A stretch of 38,883 nt of DNA, taken from an uncultured Erysipelotrichaceae bacterium (GTDB lineage Bacteria; Bacillota_I; Bacilli_A; RF39; UBA660). Location: assembly GCA_902764545.1 (NCBI GenBank), contig CACWWC010000023.1:1-38883 (forward strand), written 5' to 3'. A program made the position numbers and the translations under genes. Positions within the stretch are counted from its first letter, which is position 1. The number at the start of each line of letters is the position of its first letter. The notes under the pieces are model-generated. The model was not told where the DNA came from, ran no database searches, and saw only the letters and a program-made list of their open reading frames with translations. Shown here one piece after another: positions 8,708 to 16,387 of the stretch.

Positions 8708-9811
8708 GTGATAAAGAATACTAGTGAAAAATTTAAGTTTGTTGATTCAGATGAATTAAGTGATAACCATGAAAATAATATTGCCAATGTAAAAAAGAGA
8801 AATATATATATTAATTTCCAAACTAGAGTTTTATTTTATGCCTGTGTTGTTATATTGCTTTTTGTTAGTGGTGTTTTCTTTTTAATATTATCTTTTAAAT
8901 ATAATAAGGGAGATACAGTTAAATATAGTGAGGTAAGTTCTATTGACTATAACGTATGCTTATTTGATAATGATATATATGATAAACAATGTTTAGATTC
9001 ATCAATGTCCTATAATTCTAAATTAGTTAAAAATATTTTTGAAAAATATTCATATAATGTTGATTTTTCTGAACAAATAAATTATACATTAGCTTATCAT
9101 GTAATTGCTTATAGTAAGATATATGATAAAAATGATTCTAAGCAACTTCTATATAAAAAAGAAGATGTTATTGTAGATAAAACTTCTGTTGAACAGCTTA
9201 GAAATAAAATTAGTTTTAATGTAGGAATGGATATAGATTATAAAAAGTATAATGATTTTGTTATTGATTATAAGAAAAATTATTCATCTGATGTCAATGC
9301 TACATTGGAGGTTGTTGTATATTTAGATGAAATGTATGAAGAACGTATTATTGGTACTTTGTCTATCCCTTTAGGTGAAGATAGTTTCAGTATTAAAACG
9401 AAGGTTTTGTCTAATAAAGATAAAGTTGTTAATTTGCCTAATGAAGAATTTAATGAGAGAGCATTATTATATTTATTTATTGGAAGCTTGCTTATTGTAT
9501 TATCACTTGTTTTTGATATGAGACTTGTAAGGCTTGTTAAAGCAACATTTACTAAGAAGAGTAAGTATCAATTAGAACTTTTAAAAATATTAAATAATTA
9601 TGATCGGAATATTGTAAATGCAAAAGATGGATATAGTTATGATATGGATAAGAATGTTGTTAAAGTTGAAAGTTTTGGGGAACTTTTAGATGCATCTGAA
9701 ATAGTTTGTAAGCCTATTATTTTTTCAAAGATTAACAATGTTAAAAGTGAATTTATTGTTGAGGATGATGATAAAGTATATAAATTCTTGTTAAAAGATT
9801 TAGATGAATAG
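8708..9811 (+). CDS. DUF5305-like bitopic membrane protein
   Basis: 367 residues from GTG 8708, which lies at proper distance from AAAGGGTGAT; the upstream GTG at 8699 is within that site. Two membrane segments: about residues 38-60 (VLFYACVVILLFVSGVFFLIL) and about 245-268 (ALLYLFIGSLLIVLSLVFD) enclose an extracellular beta-rich domain with two Cys; a cytosolic tail follows with KYQLELLKILNNYDRNIVNA and a FGELLDASE block. This arrangement and tail resemble DUF5305 proteins (PF17231), often encoded beside signal peptidase I; the assignment is from memory of the family pattern. lepB is three genes downstream, which fits. Role unknown, perhaps in envelope or secretion. Confidence 0.6.
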   Translation: MIKNTSEKFKFVDSDELSDNHENNIANVKKRNIYINFQTRVLFYACVVILLFVSGVFFLILSFKYNKGDTVKYSEVSSIDYNVCLFDNDIYDKQCLDSSMSYNSKLVKNIFEKYSYNVDFSEQINYTLAYHVIAYSKIYDKNDSKQLLYKKEDVIVDKTSVEQLRNKISFNVGMDIDYKKYNDFVIDYKKNYSSDVNATLEVVVYLDEMYEERIIGTLSIPLGEDSFSIKTKVLSNKDKVVNLPNEEFNERALLYLFIGSLLIVLSLVFDMRLVRLVKATFTKKSKYQLELLKILNNYDRNIVNAKDGYSYDMDKNVVKVESFGELLDASEIVCKPIIFSKINNVKSEFIVEDDDKVYKFLLKDLDE

Positions 9812-9822
9812 AGGTGTATATA

Positions 9823-9969
9823 GTGAGTGATGTTAATTTTAGAAATATGAGTTTTATAATTATATTACTATTATTATTAGTTGTATTATCTGGAAGTGTA
9901 TTATATTTTACTTCCCATGATTCATCATCTATATACACTCAAATTAATAATCCAAATTTAGAAAAATAA
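9823..9969 (+). CDS. Small membrane protein, 48 residues
   Basis: Starts at GTG 9823 with GAGGTG six bases upstream, 11 bases after the stop of the DUF5305-like gene, so almost surely co-transcribed. One hydrophobic segment (about residues 10-30, SFIIILLLLLVVLSGSVLYF) is followed by a short polar Ser/Asn-rich tail, giving a single-pass N-in topology. No family recognised. The clear ribosome site and operon position argue that it is real. Confidence 0.65.
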   Translation: MSDVNFRNMSFIIILLLLLVVLSGSVLYFTSHDSSSIYTQINNPNLEK

Positions 9970-9972
9970 TTC

Positions 9973-10001
9973 TTGATATTTATATCTTTTTGTGTTATTA
10001 T
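9973..10001 (+). promoter_or_regulatory. Strong sigma-A promoter of rplS
   Basis: TTGATA, 17-base spacer, TATTAT with a TG extension (TGTTATTAT). Predicted start near 10008, giving a leader of about 75 bases. Confidence 0.65.
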
Positions 10002-10010
10002 TAAATTCGT

Positions 10011-10078
10011 CTAGTGAAATGATCCGATGTTCTATGTGATTATGATCATTTTGAAATATATATAGAGAGAGGAGCTTT
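10011..10078 (+). ncRNA. Candidate structured leader (L19-type) upstream of rplS
   Basis: An 8-bp perfect stem AAATGATC (10017-10024) / GATCATTT (10044-10051), with a G-U extension possible, closes a 19-base loop; the AGAGAGGAG ribosome site lies 15 bases downstream. Ribosomal protein operons of Bacillota commonly carry autoregulatory leaders, including one for L19, but I cannot match the Rfam consensus by eye. Confidence 0.4.
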
Positions 10079-10083
10079 TAATC

Positions 10084-10431
10084 ATGAGTAGTATTATTGA
10101 TAAAATTAATGCTAAATACGTTAAAACTGATGTTCCTGAATTTCGTGTTGGTGACACTGTAAAAGTAGACGTTAAAATTATTGAAGGTAAGAGAGAACGT
10201 ATCCAAGCTTTTGAAGGTGTAGTTGTTGCTCGCCAAGGTGGATCTATTTCTGAAACTTTCACAGTTCGTAAAATGTCTAGTGGAGTTGGTGTAGAAAGAA
10301 CATTTCCAATTCATTCACCAAAGGTTGCAGGTATTACAGTTGTACGTAGAGGTAAAGTTAGACGTGCCAAACTTAGATTCCTTAGAGGTATGGTTGGCGG
10401 ATACCGTATTAAAGAAAGAGGACAAAAATAA
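10084..10431 (+). CDS. rplS: 50S ribosomal protein L19
   Basis: 115 residues, standard length. Conserved family features: [20 protein letters not shown], the [14 protein letters not shown] loop, [19 protein letters not shown] and the C-terminal [16 protein letters not shown]19 sits at the 30S-50S interface. Strong ribosome site GAGAGGAG. Own promoter and leader upstream and a terminator directly after; codon use is richer in C-ending codons than in neighbours, as expected for a highly expressed gene. Confidence 0.98.
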   Translation: MSSIIDKINAKYVKTDVPEFRVGDTVKVDVKIIEGKRERIQAFEGVVVARQGGSISETFTVRKMSSGVGVERTFPIHSPKVAGITVVRRGKVRRAKLRFLRGMVGGYRIKERGQK

Positions 10432-10456
10432 AATAAGGCCAATGCCTTATTTTTTT
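10431..10456 (+). terminator. Intrinsic terminator of rplS
   Basis: AAATAAGGC / GCCTTATTT with CAAT loop, then a T run. Confidence 0.9.
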
Positions 10457-10470
10457 GTTAGAGGGATACA

Positions 10471-10983
10471 ATGAGTGATATTAGAGAAAAAAAAGTTATG
10501 AAATGTTTTAAGGAAGTAATTCCTTATGTAATTGTTGTTGTTTTGGTTTTATTATTTAAACGATTTTTTTATGCTCCTATTAAAGTTAATGGTGAAAGTA
10601 TGATGAAGACATTGCATGATGGAGATATAATGATTCTTGATATTATTGGCTATAGAGTAAATGGGTTAAAAAGATTTGACATTGTTGTTGTTAATGAGGG
10701 CGATGAATTGATTATTAAAAGAGTAATTGGGCTTCCTGGAGAGAAAGTGGAATATAAGGATAATCAATTATATATTAATGGTAAGAAGATTAATGATAAG
10801 TATGCTAGTGAAGTAACTGAAGATTTTAATGAGACTGTTCCTCGGGGTGAGTATTTTGTTTTAGGTGATAATAGAACTAACTCTATGGATAGTAGAGTTT
10901 TTGGAAGTTTTTCTAAGAAAGATATTTTAGGGCGAACAAGTATTATTATATTTCCTTTTGGTAGGATTGGTGTTAAAGAATAG
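10471..10983 (+). CDS. lepB: Type I signal peptidase
   Basis: 170 residues, a short Gram-positive SipS-type enzyme with one N-terminal membrane segment (about residues 15-32, VIPYVIVVVLVLLF). Catalytic Ser43 in VNGESMMKTL and Lys83 in ELIIKRVIGLPGE are present, as are the later boxes YINGKKIND and FVLGDNRTNSMDSR. It removes signal peptides from Sec-exported proteins on the outer membrane face. AGAGGG is the ribosome site. It follows rplS, with a terminator between, a common order in Bacillota. Confidence 0.95.
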   Translation: MSDIREKKVMKCFKEVIPYVIVVVLVLLFKRFFYAPIKVNGESMMKTLHDGDIMILDIIGYRVNGLKRFDIVVVNEGDELIIKRVIGLPGEKVEYKDNQLYINGKKINDKYASEVTEDFNETVPRGEYFVLGDNRTNSMDSRVFGSFSKKDILGRTSIIIFPFGRIGVKE

Positions 10984-10999
10984 TTTCGCTATTCTTTTT
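10975..10999 (+). terminator. Intrinsic terminator of lepB
   Basis: AAAGAATAG / CTATTCTTT with TTTCG loop; the lepB stop codon is in the left arm. Confidence 0.8.
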
Positions 11000-11003
11000 C
11001 TTA

Positions 11004-11012
11004 TGTTATAAT
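11004..11012 (+). promoter_or_regulatory. Extended -10 element before the HD-domain gene
   Basis: TGTTATAAT, followed by AAGGAAGTG and the ATG at 11035. The -35 is poor and overlaps the lepB terminator. Confidence 0.45.
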
Positions 11013-11034
11013 ATCATCTCAAGGAAGTGTATTT

Positions 11035-11940
11035 ATGTATTTAGAATATTATAAAAATAAAATTTCTGAAATACCTGATTTTTTAGAAAAGTATCTTTCT
11101 GCCCCTTCTATGGTGAGATTAAAGAAAATTGGATATTTTTGTGGAATGGATTATGCCTCAAATGATGTATATGACTTTTTGGAATACATTACAAGATTTG
11201 ATCATTCATTAACGGTTGCTTTACTTACCTATAGACTTACAAGGAGTAAGGAAGCAACTTTAGCAGGTTTATTTCATGATATTGCAACACCATGCTGTTC
11301 TCATGTTATAGATTATATGAATAATGATTTTGCAAAACAAGAGAGTACTGAAGAATATACTGAAAGAATCATTAAGGCTGATTTTGAATTAGTTAATTAT
11401 TTAAATTCTGATAATATAAATGTTGATGATGTTGTTGACTTTAAGAAGTATACTATTGTTGATAACGATAGACCTAAGTTATGTGCTGATAGATTAGATG
11501 GTATTATTTTAACTGCTATTTCGTGGTGTAAAAATATAACTTTAGAAGATATTAATCTAATACTTGAATCTATAAAAATATATAGAAATGAAAATGGAGA
11601 AGATGAGATTGGTTTTGATGATATAAATGTTACTCAGAGAATTATTGAAATAAATAATGTGATTGATATTTATTGTCATACTGATAGTGATAATTATATG
11701 ATGATTTTACTTGGTGATATTGTAAAATTAGGCATTAAATATAAATTGTTTTCTTATGATGATTTGTATTCTCTTACTGAGGATGAGTTGTTTTCTATTT
11801 TAAATAATTCTAAATACAGTGATATTAATAGTTTGTTAGATAGATTCTATAATATAAAGAATGATGATATTCCTCATACAAATATACCTAGTATTAAAAG
11901 AAGATTAATTAGACCTATTTGTAATGGAAAAAGGTGTTAG
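11035..11940 (+). CDS. HD-domain phosphohydrolase-like protein
   Basis: 301 residues. HD superfamily pattern: an upstream His in FDHSLTVALLTYRL (about residues 57-70), the HD pair in AGLFHDIATPCCSHV (about 77-91) and a distal Asp in KLCADRLDGIIL (about 150). The HD is followed by a Cys-Cys-Ser-His stretch as in uncharacterised HD proteins of Bacillota. These enzymes usually bind two metals and hydrolyse nucleotides or phosphoesters; the substrate is unknown here. It ends two bases before the ATG of the WYL regulator, so the two are cotranscribed. Confidence 0.8.
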   Translation: MYLEYYKNKISEIPDFLEKYLSAPSMVRLKKIGYFCGMDYASNDVYDFLEYITRFDHSLTVALLTYRLTRSKEATLAGLFHDIATPCCSHVIDYMNNDFAKQESTEEYTERIIKADFELVNYLNSDNINVDDVVDFKKYTIVDNDRPKLCADRLDGIILTAISWCKNITLEDINLILESIKIYRNENGEDEIGFDDINVTQRIIEINNVIDIYCHTDSDNYMMILLGDIVKLGIKYKLFSYDDLYSLTEDELFSILNNSKYSDINSLLDRFYNIKNDDIPHTNIPSIKRRLIRPICNGKRC

Positions 11941-11941
11941 T

Positions 11942-12529
11942 ATGTCAAAAGTTTCAAATATATTATTAATGATCCAATATTTAGAAAGTGGTAGAAAATA
12001 TAGTATAAATGAACTGGCTGAAAAATTAGAGGTGACTCCTAGAATGGTTAGAGTCTATAAGGAGGAATTAGATAAGGCTGGGATATTTGTTGATACTATT
12101 AGAGGGCCATATGGTGGATATGTATTAAATCAAAGTATAAGAATCCCTAAAAGAAAATTTAGTTTATCTGATTATAATTTTATAAAAGGTTTGAAAGTAG
12201 ATAGTACTAAGCAAGAGAGACTAGATATAATTGCGGATAAAATACATGGTATTTATTTTGATTCTACGGATGAGAAGGTTGAATTAAATAATGAAATTAG
12301 ATCTTACTATAATATTTTGACTAGGGCGATTAAAGAAAAAAGAAAAGTTTTAATTAACTATTATTCCTATAAAAATGGGACTCAGGATAGGGTTATTAGA
12401 CCTGTTGATTTATTTCTGTATAATTCTGGTTGGGGATGTGCTGCTTTTTGTGAATTGAGAAATGATTTAAGACATTTTGATCTAAAAAGAATTAATAATA
12501 TACAATTATTAGATGATTTTTTTAAATAG
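11942..12529 (+). CDS. HTH-WYL transcriptional regulator
   Basis: 195 residues from the ATG at 11942 (AAAAGGTG upstream; the ATG at 11924 lies within the HD gene and lacks a ribosome site). Residues 1-62 are a DeoR-type HTH_11 domain (YSINELAEKLEVTPRMVRVYKEEL, GGYVLN wing). The C-terminal part (about 120-190) is a WYL domain with YSYKNGTQDRVIRPVDLFLY and WGCAAFC-x10-FDLKRI, a ligand-sensing fold. The aromatic W-G-C replaces the usual W-Y-L triad. It may control its own operon or the SIS gene that follows; target unknown. Confidence 0.85.
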   Translation: MSKVSNILLMIQYLESGRKYSINELAEKLEVTPRMVRVYKEELDKAGIFVDTIRGPYGGYVLNQSIRIPKRKFSLSDYNFIKGLKVDSTKQERLDIIADKIHGIYFDSTDEKVELNNEIRSYYNILTRAIKEKRKVLINYYSYKNGTQDRVIRPVDLFLYNSGWGCAAFCELRNDLRHFDLKRINNIQLLDDFFK

Positions 12530-12540
12530 ACTTAATATTT

Positions 12541-12576
12541 CCTCTTTAAGTGATAATTATTACTTAAGGAGGTTTT
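12541..12576 (+). promoter_or_regulatory. Hairpin that masks the ribosome site of the SIS gene (or a terminator)
   Basis: CCTCTTTAAGT (12541-12551) pairs with ACTTAAGGAGG (12562-12572) across a 10-base loop, with one U-G pair. The right arm is the ribosome site itself, and TTTTT follows, so the element can act as a terminator or as a translation gate. Confidence 0.55.
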
Positions 12577-12579
12577 TAT

Positions 12580-13494
12580 ATGAAAGTTGATAACAAGATG
12601 AATATTATTTTTTATAATTTAAAAAAATCAGTATCTGATAGTTTTGAAAATACTGATTTGGATAAGGTAAATTATGCATTACAAAAAATTGATTCTCCAA
12701 CGTTAGTGACTGGAGTAGGTGGTTCTAATGTTGTATCGTGTTTTGCCTCAAAAGTATTAAATAAAAAGAATAATATTATCGCGACTAATGTGGAGATGAG
12801 AGACATACTTTATATGAATTTAGCTGGTTATGATAATATTTTATCATGTAGCTATTCTGGAAATAATTATGGTGTTTTAATGTCTTTTTCAAATGATTTA
12901 AAACATTATTTATTAACTACAAATAAGCGTTCTTTTGATGGAGTTAATACTATTAATTATAATATGCCTTGTGAGGAGAGCTTTGTTTCTCTTGCAGCAA
13001 CATTAGTACCTTGTAGTATTTTACTTAACTATTACTACGATGGTTGTGGGGATATATTAAAAGAAATTGATGAATATAATTATAGTTTTGACCGTGGTTG
13101 TGATTGTTTTGAAATATTTAGTGGTTATGATACTTCTGTTCTAAGTAACTATTTAGATTCTACAATGATAGAGTCTGGAATTGGAATTCCAATTATTCAT
13201 GATAAATATGCATTTTGTCATGGTAGGAGTACTATTAGTAAATATAGTGATAGTATAGCAATCTATTTTAATAAAGATACTGAATTTGATAAATTGATGC
13301 TTAAACTTCTTCCTGATTATTATAAAAGTGTTATTAAAATAGATGTTGGTGATGGATTGATTGGAGAGTATAATGCTTTGGTTCAGGTAATGTATCTTAC
13401 TAAGTATTTAGCTTGCAGTGATAATAAAAGCTTATCTGATGTAAATTATAGTCCGTTGGTCTATAAATTATATAATTTTAAGGGGAAAATATAG
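12580..13494 (+). CDS. SIS-domain (sugar isomerase fold) protein
   Basis: 304 residues. The N-terminal half has the SIS pattern: SPTLVTGVGGSNVVSCFASK (about residues 38-57), then NVEMRDIL and NILSCSYSGNNYGVLMSF (about 90-107, with the Ser-rich phosphosugar loop), as in GlmS/MurQ-type phosphosugar binding domains. A second, weaker SIS-like half contains SGIGIPIIHDKYAFCHGRS (about 206-224). Probably binds a phosphorylated sugar or amino sugar; isomerase versus ligand-binding role is open. Follows the WYL regulator after a 50-base gap holding a strong hairpin. Confidence 0.75.
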   Translation: MKVDNKMNIIFYNLKKSVSDSFENTDLDKVNYALQKIDSPTLVTGVGGSNVVSCFASKVLNKKNNIIATNVEMRDILYMNLAGYDNILSCSYSGNNYGVLMSFSNDLKHYLLTTNKRSFDGVNTINYNMPCEESFVSLAATLVPCSILLNYYYDGCGDILKEIDEYNYSFDRGCDCFEIFSGYDTSVLSNYLDSTMIESGIGIPIIHDKYAFCHGRSTISKYSDSIAIYFNKDTEFDKLMLKLLPDYYKSVIKIDVGDGLIGEYNALVQVMYLTKYLACSDNKSLSDVNYSPLVYKLYNFKGKI

Positions 13495-13517
13495 GTAGAT
13501 TTAATCTACTTATTTTT
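13493..13517 (+). terminator. Intrinsic terminator after the SIS gene
   Basis: AGGTAGATT / AATCTACTT (one G-U pair) followed by ATTTTT. Confidence 0.65.
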
Positions 13518-13530
13518 GTATAATTTATTT

Positions 13531-13653
13531 ATGCGAAGAGGATGGCTTGATTTGGTGTATAATAAATTAATAAAAAATAAAAAATTCTCATATAATTCTT
13601 TTGAGAATAAGCTGTATTTAGTATTACAGAATAAAGGTTTTAAATATGAATAA
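13531..13653 (+). pseudogene. RecX-like C-terminal fragment
   Basis: A 40-codon reading frame encodes a peptide (LVYNKLIKNKKFSY-x3, then ENKLYLVLQNKGFKYE) like the last helices of RecX, where K(I/L)Y-x2-L-x2-KGF is typical. No ribosome site precedes the ATG, and no upstream part of recX is present. TATAAT at 13519-13524 would start a transcript at about this ATG. Most likely a remnant; a small translated peptide cannot be excluded. Confidence 0.35.
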
Positions 13654-13703
13654 TTGTGATACCTTATTATAACTTGTAAATTTTTTATTTGGGAGTGAAA
13701 ATA

Positions 13704-14870
13704 ATGAATAATAATAATTTAAAAAGTAAAAGCAATGGTATTTTAGATAAGAATAATAATGTTAGAAATAAATCAATTATAATAACAAGTATTGTAGGAA
13801 TTATTATGAATGTCTTTTTAGCGGTTTTTAAGGCTATTGTGGGATTGCTTAGTGGTTCAATTGCTATTGTTTTAGATGCTGTTAATAATACTAGTGATGT
13901 TGCCTCTTCTGTTATAACTATAATAGGTACTAAACTATCTAGTAAAAAGCCTGATAAAGAACATCCTTTTGGGCATGGAAGAGGGGAGTACTTGAGTGCT
14001 TTAGTGATTTCCGTAATTATTCTTTATGCTGGTTTTTCTTCATTTATAGAGTCAGTAAAAAGAATTATTTATCCTACTGTTGCGAAGTATAGTATTTTTA
14101 CTATTATAGTTGTTGTTGTAGCAATAATTGTTAAAATTTTCTTAGGTTATTATGTAAGGAATAAAGGAAAGTATTTAAATTCGTCTTCTTTGGTTAATTC
14201 AGGAAATGATGCATTACTTGATTCTATAATATCTTTTTCAACTTTAGTTGCCGCGATAATTTTTATGGCATTTCATCTTTCGATAGAGGCTTATTTAGGA
14301 GTATTGATATCTATTATTATTTTAAAGTCTGGAATAGATATGATAAAAGATGCTGTTTCATCAATACTTGGTGAAAGAGTTGATGTTTCACTTGTAAAAA
14401 AAGTAAAAAAGACAATTAACGCCTTTCCACAAGTTATGGGAGTATATGATCTTATATTTAATAATTATGGCCCTAATTCTTATACTGGTTCAGTTCATAT
14501 AGAAATACCAAACACTTATACAATTGATGAAGTTGATGAATTACTTAGGGAAATTACACTTAAAGTATATTTGGAGCATGGTCTTGTTTTATCAGCAATT
14601 GGAATATATTCGGTTGATAAAAAGAATCCATTAGCCATTGCTGCTAGAAGGAATATCAGGAAAATTTTGAAAAATTATCCTCATATTTTACAAATGCATG
14701 GTTTTTATTTTAATGCAGAAAAAAAGTTAATACAGTTTGATATGGTAATAAGTTTTGATGAAGATAATCAGTTAAAACTTTATAATAATGTTTATGAGGA
14801 GATTTATTCCTTGTATCCTGATTATAAAATTGTTATTTCTATTGATAATGATTTTAGTGTATCTATTTGA
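13704..14870 (+). CDS. Cation diffusion facilitator transporter, probably Mn2+
   Basis: 388 residues from the ATG at 13704 (GGGAGTG upstream). About six membrane segments between residues 20 and 215 and a long cytosolic tail with the CDF C-terminal fold, which appears to be followed by a second similar domain (about 300-388). Family signature KKPDKEHPFGHGRGEYLSAL is intact. The membrane metal site reads N-x3-D in segment 2 (VNNTSDVASS) and D-x3-D in segment 5 (NDALLDSI) instead of the His-containing zinc site; such Asn/Asp sites are known from Mn2+ exporters of the MntE type. It would export Mn2+ in exchange for protons. Monocistronic or cotranscribed with the ATPase. Confidence 0.88.
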   Translation: MNNNNLKSKSNGILDKNNNVRNKSIIITSIVGIIMNVFLAVFKAIVGLLSGSIAIVLDAVNNTSDVASSVITIIGTKLSSKKPDKEHPFGHGRGEYLSALVISVIILYAGFSSFIESVKRIIYPTVAKYSIFTIIVVVVAIIVKIFLGYYVRNKGKYLNSSSLVNSGNDALLDSIISFSTLVAAIIFMAFHLSIEAYLGVLISIIILKSGIDMIKDAVSSILGERVDVSLVKKVKKTINAFPQVMGVYDLIFNNYGPNSYTGSVHIEIPNTYTIDEVDELLREITLKVYLEHGLVLSAIGIYSVDKKNPLAIAARRNIRKILKNYPHILQMHGFYFNAEKKLIQFDMVISFDEDNQLKLYNNVYEEIYSLYPDYKIVISIDNDFSVSI

Positions 14871-14891
14871 TGTTGTTGGAAGGTGTTTTAT

Positions 14892-15632
14892 ATGGCGATT
14901 GACAGTAAATTAATATTGAGAAGAATATCTTTGGATCGAGATAGAATAGAAGATTTTTCATCTTATCCATTTAATATTGAAATAGTTTCAAATTTTCATG
15001 AATTGAATTTTTCATCTCCTGTTACTTTTTTTGTTGGTGAGAATGGAGTTGGTAAGTCTACTTTTATAGAAGCGATTGCAGTTAGTTTAGGATTGCCTCC
15101 GGAAGGTGGTAGTCAAAACTTTAATTATGAGACTAGAAATACTACTTCTGATCTTTCTAACTATTTAAGGGTAAGTACCTATAGTAGATGTAAAACTAAA
15201 TTTTTTTTAAGGGCTGAAAGTTTTTATAATTTTTCTTCCGAGATGGATAGATTGGTTCAAGAGGATGGCTTTATTGAGCTTAACTCTGTTTATGGTGGTA
15301 GTTTACATGAATGTTCTCATGGAGAGGCCTTTCTGAATCTTGTTAAAAATAGGTTTATTGATCATGGACTTTATATTTTGGATGAACCGGAGGCTGCTTT
15401 GTCACCACAGAGACAGTTATCTTTGTTGATATTAATTGATGAACTTGTTAAGGAGGGGTGTCAATTTATAATTGCGACGCATTCTCCTATACTTATAAGT
15501 TATAGAAATGGTGAAATATTGGATTTAGATAATAATTTTAAAAAAGTTGAATATAAGGACACAGATATTTATAGAACTTATAAATTGTATCTGGATAATC
15601 CTTTGGGAATGCAAGACAAATTGTTTGAGTAA
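14892..15632 (+). CDS. AAA/ABC-type ATPase
   Basis: 246 residues from ATG 14892; GGAAGGTG is the ribosome site, which rules out the GTG at 14883. Walker A FFVGENGVGKSTF (about residues 41-53), signature-like HECSHGEAFLNLV (about 139-151), Walker B LYILDEPEAALSP (about 160-172) and switch His in QFIIATHSPILIS (about 195-207). The order and LDEPEAALSP are typical of stand-alone RecF/SMC-like ATPases (COG3910 type), soluble and without a membrane partner. The role is unknown. Confidence 0.88.
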   Translation: MAIDSKLILRRISLDRDRIEDFSSYPFNIEIVSNFHELNFSSPVTFFVGENGVGKSTFIEAIAVSLGLPPEGGSQNFNYETRNTTSDLSNYLRVSTYSRCKTKFFLRAESFYNFSSEMDRLVQEDGFIELNSVYGGSLHECSHGEAFLNLVKNRFIDHGLYILDEPEAALSPQRQLSLLILIDELVKEGCQFIIATHSPILISYRNGEILDLDNNFKKVEYKDTDIYRTYKLYLDNPLGMQDKLFE

Positions 15633-15704
15633 ACTTTTTCTTGTGGATTACAATAATGTAAAGTAGCGTAGTAGGTAGTGTTTCTAGATGGAAAGTTCTT
15701 ATAT

Positions 15705-16067
15705 ATGAAAGCGTTTATTTCTTATTTGTTGAGTAAAATTGACATTAATTATTATGATTTTCTTATCAATTTGGGTGGTTTTCATATTGGTAAAACTATT
15801 AATTTTAAAAGTAATGTGAATTCGGGCTATCTTTTGTTAATAAACTGTGTATATATTGAAAATTTATCTGATGAAAAATTGTCATTATTAAAATCAAAAA
15901 CTGTAGTTGATGATCAATTATTAGAAATGGTTGAAAAAACGTATAAAACTGTTTTGTATCAAAAAGAAAAAACGAAGATAATGTATGATCCTCCGATGTT
16001 AAACCATATAGTTGATAATGGTAATTTAGTTTTTGAATTTTCTTATGGTAAAAATACTAACAAGTAA
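15705..16067 (+). CDS. Hypothetical protein
   Basis: About 120 residues from the ATG at 15705 (GGAAAG nine bases upstream); a GTG at 15678 would add nine residues but has no ribosome site. No family recognised. It has a mixed alpha/beta look: FISYLLSKI-x3-YYDFLINLGGFHIG, a hydrophobic strand SGYLLLINCVYI, a helix DDQLLEMVEKTYKTV and a final strand LVFEFSY. Codon use is similar to neighbours. The start is uncertain. Confidence 0.5.
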   Translation: MKAFISYLLSKIDINYYDFLINLGGFHIGKTINFKSNVNSGYLLLINCVYIENLSDEKLSLLKSKTVVDDQLLEMVEKTYKTVLYQKEKTKIMYDPPMLNHIVDNGNLVFEFSYGKNTNK

Positions 16068-16375
16068 ATTAGAAGTAAGAAAATGGGAATGCAGTAAGTG
16101 TTACTCAATAAATGATAGAGTATAAATGCAAGTATAAATATTATGTTTGAAGGATTAAAATATTGTTTTGATAAATAAAGGATAAAAGATAGAATGTACG
16201 GTAGCGACTATCGGAATTTATTTTGGGCAGTGACGACCAAAGCGAATAATTTATTTGAAAATTATTCTTTTGTTCTGATTTCTATAAATACGTAAAATTT
16301 GATATTTTATATTATTTGCAGTATTTTTTTTGAAAAATATATGTTATACTTGTATAAGATAGAATAGTATAAAGG
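16068..16375. other. 308-base gap before the T7SS genes
   Basis: Mostly AT-rich with no RNA gene seen. A 33-codon frame from ATG 16194 to TAA 16295 has an AAAGGATA ribosome-like site and a GC-richer stretch (16198-16245) unlike its surroundings; it could be a small peptide or a gene remnant. The essC promoter lies at the right end. Confidence 0.5.
16330..16358 (+). promoter_or_regulatory. Candidate promoter of essC-esaB
   Basis: TTGAAA, 17-base spacer, TATAAG. An alternative extended -10 (TGTTATACT, 16342-16350) lies within it. Confidence 0.5.
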
Positions 16376-16387
16376 GTGTATGTATTT

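Noticed and set aside
10032-10314. Minus-strand frames opposite rplS
   Set aside because: They oppose a clear rplS gene and its leader and have no initiation signals.
16068-16375. Riboswitch or tRNA in the gap before essC
   Set aside because: No cloverleaf or known aptamer core could be made out; only short imperfect pairings.
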